DNA from: Thermoplasmata archaeon
GTDB lineage: Archaea > Thermoplasmatota > Thermoplasmata > Thermoplasmatales > Thermoplasmataceae
Length of the DNA: 21,237 nt
Reading direction: 5' to 3'
NCBI GenBank assembly: GCA_021826765.1
Contig: JAKAYK010000010.1
Span: 1 to 21,237, forward strand
Both the position numbers and the translations under genes were made by a program. The notes below the pieces were generated by a model. That model was given only the letters and a program-made list of their open reading frames with translations. It did no database searches and was not told where the DNA came from. Below, piece by piece: positions 7,368-14,317 of the stretch; within the stretch, counting starts at the first letter, position 1, and each line of letters begins with the position of its first letter.

Positions 7368-8930
7368 TTAGATAATCCTCGGAACGATTATCTCTATCAT
7401 TATCATAGTGAACACAAAGGTTGTGGCAAATGAAAGTATTGTTGCAAGTGTCTTTTCGTTCCTGAGAAATTTCAGTGATTCATGCCTTGAATTTATTATG
7501 AGTGTATCTCTGAAGAACTGTGCACCATCGAATATGGCAAGTGGAAGTGCATTTGTAATTGCAAGCAGAATGTTTACCCAAAAGAACCAGTACATCATAT
7601 TGGCAAGGGGCCAGAAAATAGAGCCACCAAATGGCACAGTGTAAAGGGATGCAAAACTTGAAGGAACAGGGTTAAGCCCTTCCAGAGGTAGAGCAATAGA
7701 TTGCATGAATCCGGCAAATCCTGACTTATATGCAAAGTCACCGAATATTATGGATTTCATGTAACCCATTGGAATTATGCCCAATCCGGAGTATACTACA
7801 TTCACTCCCAGGAAACTTCCATTTTTCTGACTGTTGTTCGTAGCGGATGGATCATATATTTCATAGTAGCTGTAAAGTGAGGCAGTTTTGAAGTGGTATG
7901 TATGGTAGGTTCCTGTGAGATGGGAGCCGTTTGAGTTGAACACTTCAGTGACCATTGTTATATTGGTTCCCGGAGAAATAGTATTCAATTCAGAGGATAG
8001 GCCTGCACCATTGTATATGGTCACATTCTGAATCGATATGATATAACTTCCATTCTGCACCTTTGCCAGAGCAGCCGGAAAACTCTGAAGGGTTGCCACA
8101 ACTGTGATGCCGGCTGGAGTGGAGTAATTTCGATAACCATGTCCATCATACATAGTCACGTTGATCAATGTTCCAGGCATAGCGTTAATTCCAGAACTGA
8201 TGTTATTGACATTGTTTCCGTGTAAATTGCCTATGGAGGTAATTTCATATCCTGATATGGATGAATTATAGAGTGGAGACCCAGGAAAAACAGTGTCCAG
8301 ATATGCGCCAGGTTCAGTCTGGACTGCTGCGTGGGAAAGGGCAATGCTGAATATGAGGAATGCGAATATTGCGATAATAAAATTCACAGCTATTCCTGCA
8401 GCGACAATTCTTCTTCGTATTACAGGATCAACTTCAGTTATCTGTTTTTCCTCAGGTTCTACAAAAGCTCCAAGAGGCACTATGAAGAAAATCACTCCAA
8501 CAGAAGTAACATCAATATCATGTTTCCTGGCAACTATCCCGTGAAACATCTCATGTATAATTACAGATAAGGAGAATGCGACTATTCCATATGTAATTGG
8601 GATTTCAGGATTGATTCCTGGCAGTGCAAGATATTCGTTGAGAGGCAGGCTCTGTTTTATTGAAAATGAAAGGATCGCTCCTAAAACAAGAAGAAATGTA
8701 CCTAAAATAATTAGAACATATACAATTGGTATGGAAAGCCTTGAAAAGAATTTTGAATCTGATACTTTAGCAAGCCTTGTAAGTATATTCCTGTTTTTCT
8801 TGATTTTCACAAGAAGAAGGATACCATACATAAGTTGAAAATGCTGACTTTTTTTGATGAACGGATTGAGTACTGACATGGCAAAAACCCATCCAAACAG
8901 GAGTATCAGTACAAGTAATATATACGACAT
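7368..8930 (-). CDS. Site-2-protease-like membrane metalloprotease (M50) with PDZ-like insert
   Basis: A 520-residue multi-pass membrane protein of the intramembrane zinc protease family, which cleaves membrane-anchored substrates such as regulators. The zinc site HEMFH is at 126-130 within a transmembrane helix. The second motif is NALPLAIFDG at 460-469, with D468 as third ligand; the family usually has NxxPxxxxDG. Hydrophobic helices lie near 3-20, 63-92, 112-130, 172-200, about 435-470 and 490-515. Between the catalytic helices is a long Ser/Thr/Asn-rich extracytoplasmic part (about 205-420) with a PDZ-like GAYLDTVFPGSPLYNSSISGYEI. The ATG at 8928-8930 is 27-28 nt from a TATA-like TAATTTAAG. 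It diverges from hsp20. The physiological substrate is unknown. Confidence 0.88.
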   Translation of the reverse strand: MSYILLVLILLFGWVFAMSVLNPFIKKSQHFQLMYGILLLVKIKKNRNILTRLAKVSDSKFFSRLSIPIVYVLIILGTFLLVLGAILSFSIKQSLPLNEYLALPGINPEIPITYGIVAFSLSVIIHEMFHGIVARKHDIDVTSVGVIFFIVPLGAFVEPEEKQITEVDPVIRRRIVAAGIAVNFIIAIFAFLIFSIALSHAAVQTEPGAYLDTVFPGSPLYNSSISGYEITSIGNLHGNNVNNISSGINAMPGTLINVTMYDGHGYRNYSTPAGITVVATLQSFPAALAKVQNGSYIISIQNVTIYNGAGLSSELNTISPGTNITMVTEVFNSNGSHLTGTYHTYHFKTASLYSYYEIYDPSATNNSQKNGSFLGVNVVYSGLGIIPMGYMKSIIFGDFAYKSGFAGFMQSIALPLEGLNPVPSSFASLYTVPFGGSIFWPLANMMYWFFWVNILLAITNALPLAIFDGAQFFRDTLIINSRHESLKFLRNEKTLATILSFATTFVFTMIMIEIIVPRII

Positions 8931-9012
8931 ATTGCGGCTCTCATATCAATGATACCTTAAATTACTTTTTGCAAAACATTGTATATTTTTTTATGAACCA
9001 TAAGCCGGAAAA

Positions 9013-9022
9013 CATTTTATAC
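9013..9022 (+). promoter_or_regulatory. TATA box of the hsp20 operon
   Basis: CATTTTATAC is preceded by a purine/A-rich GGAAAA, which suits a BRE element. It would position the transcription start near 9043, inside the palindrome at 9040-9060. A second candidate, TAATTAATTATG, lies at 9025-9036. Confidence 0.5.
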
Positions 9023-9039
9023 TACTAATTAATTATGTG

Positions 9040-9060
9040 TTGTCAACTAATGGTTGACAA
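9040..9060 (+). promoter_or_regulatory. Perfect palindrome: candidate heat-shock operator upstream of hsp20
   Basis: The two arms TTGTCAAC (9040-9047) and GTTGACAA (9053-9060) are exact inverted complements separated by TAATG. The site covers the predicted transcription start and ends immediately before the GAGGTG Shine-Dalgarno. This geometry suits a dimeric HTH repressor that blocks initiation. The HTH gene two positions on (9626) is the obvious candidate. The arms could also form an RNA hairpin if transcription starts upstream. Confidence 0.6.
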
Positions 9061-9072
9061 GAGGTGTATAAA

Positions 9073-9621
9073 ATGGCAAAAAGAAAAAATGAGAGAGACT
9101 GGGACGACGACTTTTTCGATGATATGTTCGGAGACTTTGGTCTGGATTTTGATAAAATGAATGAGAGAATCAGAAGAATGATGGAGAGAATGGTAAGGGA
9201 CATCCCTGAAGGTGGTATGTATAACCCGTTCATGTATGGATTCACCTACAAGGTAGGCCCTGATGGAAAACCATCATTCCAGGAATTTGGAAATGTTCCA
9301 CAAAAGTCATCTATTGGATACAAACCACAGGATAAGGATGTAAGGGAACCTGTTGTTGATGTGAACTATGATGACAACAATGCATATGTTACGGTGGAAC
9401 TTCCAGGCGTAGCAAAGGAAGACATCGAACTTTCCGTGTCAGAGATGGGAATTACTCTTGAGGTAAACACTGAAAAGAGGAAATACTATAAGTACATTGA
9501 ACTCGAGAGGGAAATAAAGGCAGAGTCAGCAAAGGCAAAGTTCTCAAACGGCATTCTTGACATGATCATAGAACTTAACAATGGCAGGAAAGAAAAGGGC
9601 AAGAACGTGAAGATAGAGTAA
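9073..9621 (+). CDS. hsp20: Small heat shock protein Hsp20 (alpha-crystallin family)
   Basis: ATP-independent holdase that binds unfolding proteins, usually as large oligomers. I chose ATG 9073, giving 182 residues, because GAGGTG (9061-9066) lies 6 nt before it; the in-frame GTG at 9064 is part of that Shine-Dalgarno. The N-terminal third is charged and rich in Asp, Met and Arg. The alpha-crystallin domain spans about 90-178 and includes VTVELPGVAKEDIELSVSE and the KFSNGILDMIIEL strand. The C-terminus ends VKIE, close to the I/V-x-I motif that links oligomers. It is followed after 4 nt by an HTH gene in the same operon and has a palindrome in its promoter, so it is probably repressed until stress. 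Confidence 0.94.
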   Translation: MAKRKNERDWDDDFFDDMFGDFGLDFDKMNERIRRMMERMVRDIPEGGMYNPFMYGFTYKVGPDGKPSFQEFGNVPQKSSIGYKPQDKDVREPVVDVNYDDNNAYVTVELPGVAKEDIELSVSEMGITLEVNTEKRKYYKYIELEREIKAESAKAKFSNGILDMIIELNNGRKEKGKNVKIE

Positions 9622-9625
9622 TAGT

Positions 9626-10207
9626 ATGGTAACCATCGATGAAATACTCTCAGTGCTGGAGAATGGAACCAGGAGATCAATCCTCAGGCAGTTGCTCCTG
9701 GATTCCACATATCCACTTGAAATAAGCAAGGCCCTTGGCATTTCGCAGCAGGCAATCAATAAACACCTTGAAGTGCTTGAGAAATCCAACATGATAATTT
9801 TTTCAGGCAACAGTTCCAGTAGTTTTGGCCCCCCTAGGAAGATATACTCGCCAACTGGTTTCTCAACAATTGTGATCGATTACACTCCGGGATTTCTTGA
9901 GGTTAACCACTATTCCCTCAAGGATCTTCAGAAAGAAGGCCAGGAAATCGATGACATATCGCTCGACAAGCTTCATGAAATCAATGGCAAGCTCAACAGC
10001 ATTATGGAAGAAAGGAAAAAACTCGTTGAAGAAAAAAACGTCATCCTGAAGGGACTGAGAGCTTACATAAATGAAAACATACATGATGAACTTATTCGGA
10101 CCATACTCATAGAATATATTGAAACCCTGAGCATCAGGAAAGTGGCTGAAAGATTCAGGATCGATGAACAGACTGTGTCTGTGATTGTTTCAAGATACAT
10201 TATCTAA
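9626..10207 (+). CDS. Winged-helix HTH transcriptional regulator (ArsR-like), candidate hsp20 repressor
   Basis: A 193-residue protein. Residues 1-60 are a winged helix typical of HTH_5/ArsR regulators: LENGTRRSILRQLLLDS, then EISKALGISQQAINKHLEVLEK as helix-turn-helix, then a wing. The middle (about 110-150) is a charged coiled-coil-like stretch. The last 40 residues contain a second HTH-like segment, SIRKVAERFRIDEQTVSVIVSRYI. The start is 4 nt after the hsp20 stop, so the two are co-transcribed. Archaeal heat-shock repressors such as Phr of Pyrococcus are winged-helix proteins of this general class. That this one represses hsp20 is an inference from position and from the palindrome. Its stop overlaps the convergent trmG10 stop by 4 nt. 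Confidence 0.82.
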   Translation: MVTIDEILSVLENGTRRSILRQLLLDSTYPLEISKALGISQQAINKHLEVLEKSNMIIFSGNSSSSFGPPRKIYSPTGFSTIVIDYTPGFLEVNHYSLKDLQKEGQEIDDISLDKLHEINGKLNSIMEERKKLVEEKNVILKGLRAYINENIHDELIRTILIEYIETLSIRKVAERFRIDEQTVSVIVSRYII

Positions 10208-11181
10208 TTTTTTATCAATCTTACAAAATTTCTTGTCAGGGAAGCATGAACCCTCTGCCTCAAAATTTTATCAACGGTGAAATAACTTCTGAAAAATTCG
10301 AGATTGTCAGGATTGTCTGTCACTATGCATGCTCTTGAACCCGGATTTAAAACCTGATTCATGACCTCAGCACACTGTGTGTAGAATATCTCATGCGAGG
10401 TGCTGATATGGGAATTCCTTCCGTATGGGAAATCTGTTATTATTCCATCATATTTCTCATATTTCTCCATTTTCAGGAAATCCTCCTTTTGAATGCTGAA
10501 ATTCTTTATTCCATAAAACTTCAGGTTTACAGTCGCTCCCATGGCCATCTGAGGAAGTATGTCTATTCCTGATACATGAAAACCTTTCAGTCCCGCTTCA
10601 ATCAATATTCCACCGCTTCCGCAGAATGGGTCAAGAAGTCTGGATCCTTTGCTGAAATATCCCATATTTACAAGAAATGCTGCAAATTGAGGGTCCATGG
10701 AAATTGGAGTGAAATATGGTCTCATGGGGGCCCTCCTTTCATTTCTTTTCACATCCTTCTTCACATGTTCCAGAGTGACGTACCAGAGATCAATATGAAA
10801 AATTAGGACTACAAAATCATTGTGGTTGAATGACACCCTCCCCCGGGCATTCAACTGGTTTCCTATAATGGATTCATGTTCCGTCCCGTGGCATCCGCCA
10901 TGGTCTATGACTCGAATATAGAATTTTCCATCTGGAAGTGAAAGATCCTTTATATCTTCAAGGTTATCAAAAACACCAATTATCTCACCATAACGCTTCA
11001 TGAAGGCAAGATCATGCACTGCTTCTTCCGTGCATTCTGACGAATAGAGTCTGTCACTCAATTTTTTAAAAGAAAATTTATTTTTTTTGGATACAACTGA
11101 TTCAACGTCTTCACTGGAAAATTCAGGTATGCCACCATGCTGTTCTATAATATAGGCATACTTCTGCCCCAGGTTTATCAC
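10204..11181 (-). CDS. trmG10: tRNA guanine(10)-N2 methyltransferase (Trm-G10 / Trm11-like)
   Basis: SAM-dependent enzyme forming m2G/m22G at position 10 of tRNA. It has 325 residues. The N-terminal half is a degenerate THUMP-type RNA-binding region. RRAPMRPYFTPISMDPQFAAFL leads into the Rossmann domain. Motif I is LLDPFCGSGGILIEAG (near 183-197) and motif IV is TDFPYGRN (about 249-256). The family usually has DPPYG, so Phe replaces the first proline here. The start is GTG at 11179-11181, two nt after the Rpo11 stop, so it is translated from the rpo11 transcript. Other N2-guanine methyltransferases (Trm14) are possible, but the short THUMP part and the RPY-F-P motif favour Trm-G10. Confidence 0.85.
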   Translation of the reverse strand: MINLGQKYAYIIEQHGGIPEFSSEDVESVVSKKNKFSFKKLSDRLYSSECTEEAVHDLAFMKRYGEIIGVFDNLEDIKDLSLPDGKFYIRVIDHGGCHGTEHESIIGNQLNARGRVSFNHNDFVVLIFHIDLWYVTLEHVKKDVKRNERRAPMRPYFTPISMDPQFAAFLVNMGYFSKGSRLLDPFCGSGGILIEAGLKGFHVSGIDILPQMAMGATVNLKFYGIKNFSIQKEDFLKMEKYEKYDGIITDFPYGRNSHISTSHEIFYTQCAEVMNQVLNPGSRACIVTDNPDNLEFFRSYFTVDKILRQRVHASLTRNFVRLIKN

Positions 11182-11183
11182 TT

Positions 11184-11504
11184 TCAGTTTGCCTTCTGGC
11201 TTTCATTCTCTATATATGGTTCCTTCTTTAACTCCCTGTTAAGTTCTGTGGAAAGACCTTCAAAAACCTTGCTAAGCCTCTTGATGGATCTTTTCACTGC
11301 CGCCTGTGGTTTGCCGGATTTCACTTTAACGTATACTCTGGGGTTGTCAATAACCGGATGTTTTATGAAATACCTTGACTCAGTGACCTGCTCATCTTTT
11401 AGTATTTCCTCTACCAGCGGCCTGAGCAAAGTATTATCATAATTCATAATTTCGAAAGTTATTGAATCTTTCTGTTTATCAACAATATTGATTTTGCTTT
11501 CCAT
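11184..11504 (-). CDS. rpo11: DNA-directed RNA polymerase subunit Rpo11 (L)
   Basis: Forms the Rpo3-Rpo11 heterodimer that nucleates archaeal RNA polymerase assembly. It has 106 residues. Diagnostic text is NYDNTLLRPLVEEILKDEQV, then YFIKHPVIDNPRVYVKVKSGKPQAAVKRSIKRLSK read in pieces, the HTLLN- and HPLL-type motifs of the subunit, with a long C-terminal helix. The last residues (EPYIENESQKAN) are a polar extension beyond the usual end. The ATG at 11502-11504 was chosen; the overlapping ATG 4 nt upstream is out of frame. It is first in an operon with trmG10. Confidence 0.92.
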   Translation of the reverse strand: MESKINIVDKQKDSITFEIMNYDNTLLRPLVEEILKDEQVTESRYFIKHPVIDNPRVYVKVKSGKPQAAVKRSIKRLSKVFEGLSTELNRELKKEPYIENESQKAN

Positions 11505-11557
11505 GCATGGGTAATTAAATACGATTTATTAAAAATTAGCATTTTGATCCATTATCC

Positions 11558-11629
11558 ATGGATGTTAAAGGGAGGATAGACATTCTGTTCAGGCAAACAT
11601 TCAACAAAATTTGTCAATACTCTCTTTGA
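11558..11629 (+). other. Leaderless 23-codon mini-ORF, possibly the 5' stub of a broken gene
   Basis: ATG 11558 begins a reading frame, MDVKGRIDILFRQTF and so on, which ends at TGA 11627-11629 after 23 residues. A TATA-like TTATTAAAAATT is centred about 26 nt upstream, the spacing seen at other leaderless genes here. The composition looks protein-like, but I do not recognise the peptide. The frame stops about 25 nt before the IS200/IS605-like remnant, so it may be the surviving start of a disrupted gene. It may equally be chance. Confidence 0.25.
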
Positions 11630-11639
11630 GGGCTATTAT

Positions 11640-11950
11640 CTGATTCCGGTCAGCTACACATCCCTGACGGAAAGGGCTTGCTGCTGGCACCTCTCATGCC
11701 CGTAAGCTTGGATTTATAGAACCGCAACGATTGGCTGGGTGACATTCCCCTGCCGGAGGGAAAGAGGCTATTGTTTATTCCTTTTAGATATAGTTCCACA
11801 GCCTGATTTCCATAGAAATCTTGATGCATATATCATTTCTCCTCACGGAGGGCATGCCATAGGAATCAAAGTGTTCTAGCGAAAAGTTCAACCTAATCTT
11901 ATTAATATTCAAGAGAATGCGTTGCCATTCCGGGTGTAGACAAGATACGC
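11640..11950 (-). mobile_element. Degenerate IS200/IS605 (TnpB-type) remnant
   Basis: The 594-nt gap 11505-12098 has no intact gene beyond the mini-ORF at its start. On the minus strand around 11740-11655 the text reads TACGGGCATGAGAGGTGCC, then CAAGCCC, then an imperfect TTTCCGTCAGGGATG hairpin, then TAGCTGAC. It looks like the 3' end of a TnpB gene (a short frame reading YGHER) followed by the right-end hairpin of an IS200/IS605 transposon. Other hairpins are TTCCCCTGCCGGAGGGAA at about 11743-11760 and CTCC-TCAC-GGAG at about 11840. Stops interrupt every frame, so no functional protein remains. Limits and family are inferred from memory of such ends, not from a database match. Confidence 0.35.
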
Positions 11951-12098
11951 GACACAAACCGATAAAAAATTTTCCTTAAGGAATGTTCGGGTATCTCCAT
12001 CGAAAATTCAGGTGTTTTATTGCATCTCTCCTGCTCTTAATGATAACTATAAAAATTGCCAATCATACACAAACCATCTCTCCTTTCAGTTCTGATTT

Positions 12099-12758
12099 TC
12101 AACTAGGATATTTTTTCATCATACGATTGGCTCGTTTGAGAAGCATAATTACCTCTTCATTTGAAGTCTGGGAAAAGTCTCCGTAATATTCACCAACAGA
12201 ATAAAGGACTGAAACCGGGTGTATGCACACAACTTCATCAGCAAGCTCAAGAATGTCATTGATTACCGATTCCTGTGCCACAGGAACTGCCACTACTATA
12301 CGCTTCTGTGCTATTGATCTCAGCCACATTATTGCGATCTTTACTGTGGCCCCTGTTGCAATCCCATCGTCAACTATTATCGCTGTGGCATCGATATCCT
12401 TTGTTACACCTTTTCCGCTCTGAAACTTTTCCCGAAGGAGTAGTATCTCATTCTGCTTCGCTCTGATCTGTGACTGTAAATTTTCTTCTCTGTAACCAAG
12501 TGCATCCATAAGAGACCTATTGAAATATAAAAGCGGGGGATCATTCCCTGCAACTGCCCCGAGAGCAAGTTCTTCATCTTCAGGGGCCCCTATTTTCTTA
12601 ACAATGATTATATCAAGAGGTTTGCCAAGCAACCTTGCAACTTGAAATGCAACTGGCACCCCGCCTCTGGGGAGTCCATACACGACGCATCTCCCAAGAT
12701 GATGCTGAAGCAAGAGGTCTGCAAGCTTCTTTCCTGCATCTGCCCTGTCCCTGAACAC
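12099..12758 (-). CDS. Predicted phosphoribosyltransferase (COG1926-type)
   Basis: A type-I PRTase fold of 219 residues. The PRPP-binding loop is IIVDDGIATGAT (127-138), with the two acidic residues followed by GxATGxT. The N-terminal YGLPRGGVPVA (27-37) and IIVKKIGAPEDEELALGAV are typical of the stand-alone PRTases of COG1926, whose substrate is not established. The start is GTG at 12756-12758, preceded by a GGGGG run as a possible Shine-Dalgarno about 10 nt upstream. It could take part in purine or pyrimidine salvage, but nothing here fixes the base. It is transcribed alone, back to back with eS1. Confidence 0.85.
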   Translation of the reverse strand: MFRDRADAGKKLADLLLQHHLGRCVVYGLPRGGVPVAFQVARLLGKPLDIIIVKKIGAPEDEELALGAVAGNDPPLLYFNRSLMDALGYREENLQSQIRAKQNEILLLREKFQSGKGVTKDIDATAIIVDDGIATGATVKIAIMWLRSIAQKRIVVAVPVAQESVINDILELADEVVCIHPVSVLYSVGEYYGDFSQTSNEEVIMLLKRANRMMKKYPS

Positions 12759-12930
12759 ATATATACATCCCCCTGTCCTATACTTACTTTTCCGGAAATC
12801 TTTTCATATCTGTTCACAGTTGAAACAACACTATGTACTTTGCAATATATCATGAAATATATGTGAAGTGGAGAGTTGGCAGAGCGATAAATCTATTCAG
12901 GATATTCATTCAGCAGAGCAATGATAATCG

Positions 12931-12990
12931 AAACATTTAATTTCATACGATTAATGACCGTCAGATTTACGAGACACATTCATAGAGGGA
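12931..12990 (+). promoter_or_regulatory. Promoter and Shine-Dalgarno of the eS1 gene
   Basis: AAACATTTAATTT at 12931-12943 is the best TATA-like box and predicts a start near 12964. GAGGGA at 12985-12990 is a plausible Shine-Dalgarno 4 nt before the ATG. I see no further gene in the 236 nt between the phosphoribosyltransferase and eS1. Confidence 0.4.
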
Positions 12991-12994
12991 TTAA

Positions 12995-13645
12995 ATGGCC
13001 GGTGAAAGAGGACAGAAAAGAACAAGAGACAAGTGGAAAGAGAAAAAATGGTACACAATACTTGCACCAAATCAGCTTGGTGGAAAAGAGATAGGAATGA
13101 CTCCGGGTTCCAGCCCTGAAGGGTTAAAGGGAAGAACAATTGAAATTCCAACATCAGATTTTACGGGAAACTTTAAAAAATCAAATTCAAAGCTTCATTT
13201 CAAGATTGCTGAATGTACTGGCTTAAAATGCAGCACAATATTCATGGGCCATTCAGTCAATGATGATTATATTAGAAGAATGGTCAGAAGAAGAAAAGAA
13301 AAGCTTGAACTGGTAATGAAGGTAAAAACAGTTGATGACTACACATTCGTTTTAAAAGTTGTTGCCATAACTGACGGAAAGATAACAGCTGCAAAAAGGG
13401 TTGAACTCAGAAAGGCCATATGGGATCTAATAGAAGGAAAGACAAAGAACATAGACTATTTTGAGCTTGCAAGGTATATAATGGATGAACAGTCTATAAA
13501 CGATATACTTTCCGGCGTCAAAGAGGTTTACCCACTTAAGAAATTCGAGTTCAGAAAATCCGAACTCGTAGATATGGGCCAGACATACAACTTTTCAGTT
13601 CCTGAGACAGCAACCCAGGACGAAAGTAACGCTGAACCCAATTAA
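12995..13645 (+). CDS. rps3ae: Ribosomal protein eS1 (S3Ae)
   Basis: Small-subunit ribosomal protein found in archaea and eukaryotes. It has 216 residues. The N-terminus MAGERGQKRTRDKWKEKKWY, the segment GRTIEIPTSDFTGNF, and the central MVRRRKEKLELVMKVKTVDDY are family signatures. The C-terminal FRKSELVDMGQ is followed by an acidic tail. Length and order match archaeal S3Ae. A GAGGGA site precedes the ATG. The tRNA-Met gene starts 8 nt after its stop on the same strand, so the two may share a transcript. Confidence 0.96.
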   Translation: MAGERGQKRTRDKWKEKKWYTILAPNQLGGKEIGMTPGSSPEGLKGRTIEIPTSDFTGNFKKSNSKLHFKIAECTGLKCSTIFMGHSVNDDYIRRMVRRRKEKLELVMKVKTVDDYTFVLKVVAITDGKITAAKRVELRKAIWDLIEGKTKNIDYFELARYIMDEQSINDILSGVKEVYPLKKFEFRKSELVDMGQTYNFSVPETATQDESNAEPN

Positions 13646-13653
13646 ACATTTTT

Positions 13654-13746
13654 GCCGGGGTGGCTTAGCTGGTGGAGCGCCGGACTCATATGTTATCTAA
13701 TAACTGAGAAATCCGGAGGTCTCGGGTTCGACCCCCGATCCCGGCA
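13654..13746 (+). tRNA. tRNA-Met(CAU), elongator, with a 20-nt intron
   Basis: The mature cloverleaf can be drawn in full. The acceptor GCCGGGG (13654-13660) pairs with TCCCGGC (13739-13745), with A73 at 13746 and no encoded CCA. The D stem is GCTT/GAGC. The anticodon stem is CCGGA/TCCGG. The T arm is TCGGG-TTCGACC-CCCGA. Removing 13691-13710 gives a 7-nt anticodon loop, CTCATAA, with anticodon CAT. The acceptor and the lack of a three-GC-pair anticodon stem argue against the initiator. The G1-C72-rich acceptor favours elongator Met over Ile2, but that distinction is not absolute. Confidence 0.93.
13691..13710 (+). other. tRNA-Met intron with bulge-helix-bulge splice motif
   Basis: A 20-nt intron lies between tRNA positions 37 and 38. 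CTCA (13685-13688) pairs with TGAG (13705-13708) as the central 4-bp helix. The 3-nt bulges are TAT (13689-13691) and AAA (13709-13711). GTTAT/ATAAC with a CTA loop closes the intron. Cleavage after the second base of each bulge by the archaeal splicing endonuclease restores the normal loop. Confidence 0.9.
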
Positions 13747-13869
13747 TTCAGAAGAATGTGTTTCTCTAATTCTTTTATACTTTCTTGCTCAAAATATTGT
13801 AATATGAAGGAGGAAAGCTCACTTTCAATCTTTTTTCTATATCTGAATTGAAAGCGTTTTTGAAAAATA

Positions 13870-14301
13870 TCACTTTACCACTGAAAATACACTGATTGTT
13901 TCAGTATTCTGGACACCATCGATAACTCTCAGCTTGTCGAGAACAAAACTTCCCACTTCTTCGGTGTCTCCTGCTCTGATTTTCACAAGGATATCCCATT
14001 GACCTGCAATGATATAGATCTCATCAACTTCCTGAAAACTGGATATTGTTTTTGCAAGTTCTCTCTGGGATAATTTTCCCGTGTTCCTGAACGAGACAAA
14101 AATAAATGCTACAACCGGAAGGCCTATGGCAGTATAATCTGGGACAATGGTGAATTTTTTTATCACACCCTTATCAACAAGCCCCTTGATTCTTTCATAT
14201 ACTGTTATCCTCGGGATTCCCAACTCTCTTGAAATATCCGCTATCTTTTCTCTGCTGTTCTCAGTTAAGCATTTCATGATTTCTGTGTCTTTTTTATCCA
14301 T
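13870..14301 (-). CDS. Lrp/AsnC-family transcriptional regulator
   Basis: A 143-residue regulator. The N-terminal winged HTH is at about 1-55: LTENSREKIADISRELGIPRITVYERIKGLVDKGVI read in pieces. A ligand-sensing RAM domain follows (about 65-140) with AFIFVSFRNTGKLS and IIAGQWDILVKIRAGD. Such proteins form octamers that respond to amino acids. The gene diverges from an asparagine synthetase across 129 nt holding several inverted repeats. The simplest reading is that it regulates itself and that neighbour, perhaps sensing asparagine or aspartate; that is an inference. The ATG at 14299-14301 lies about 25 nt from a TATA-like TTTTTATC, so the mRNA is probably leaderless. Confidence 0.93.
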   Translation of the reverse strand: MDKKDTEIMKCLTENSREKIADISRELGIPRITVYERIKGLVDKGVIKKFTIVPDYTAIGLPVVAFIFVSFRNTGKLSQRELAKTISSFQEVDEIYIIAGQWDILVKIRAGDTEEVGSFVLDKLRVIDGVQNTETISVFSVVK

Positions 14302-14317
14302 GATAACTTATGTCTAC

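Noticed and set aside
11983..12186. 67-residue plus-strand frame before and overlapping the PRTase end
   Set aside because: Overlaps a conserved gene on the opposite strand, and the remainder lies in low-complexity sequence.
13654..13746. Alternative reading of the tRNA with anticodon GAG (Leu) using the second CTGAGAA loop
   Set aside because: It needs deletion of the CTCATA side, has no bulge-helix-bulge, and lacks the long variable arm of tRNA-Leu; the CAT reading fits every arm.
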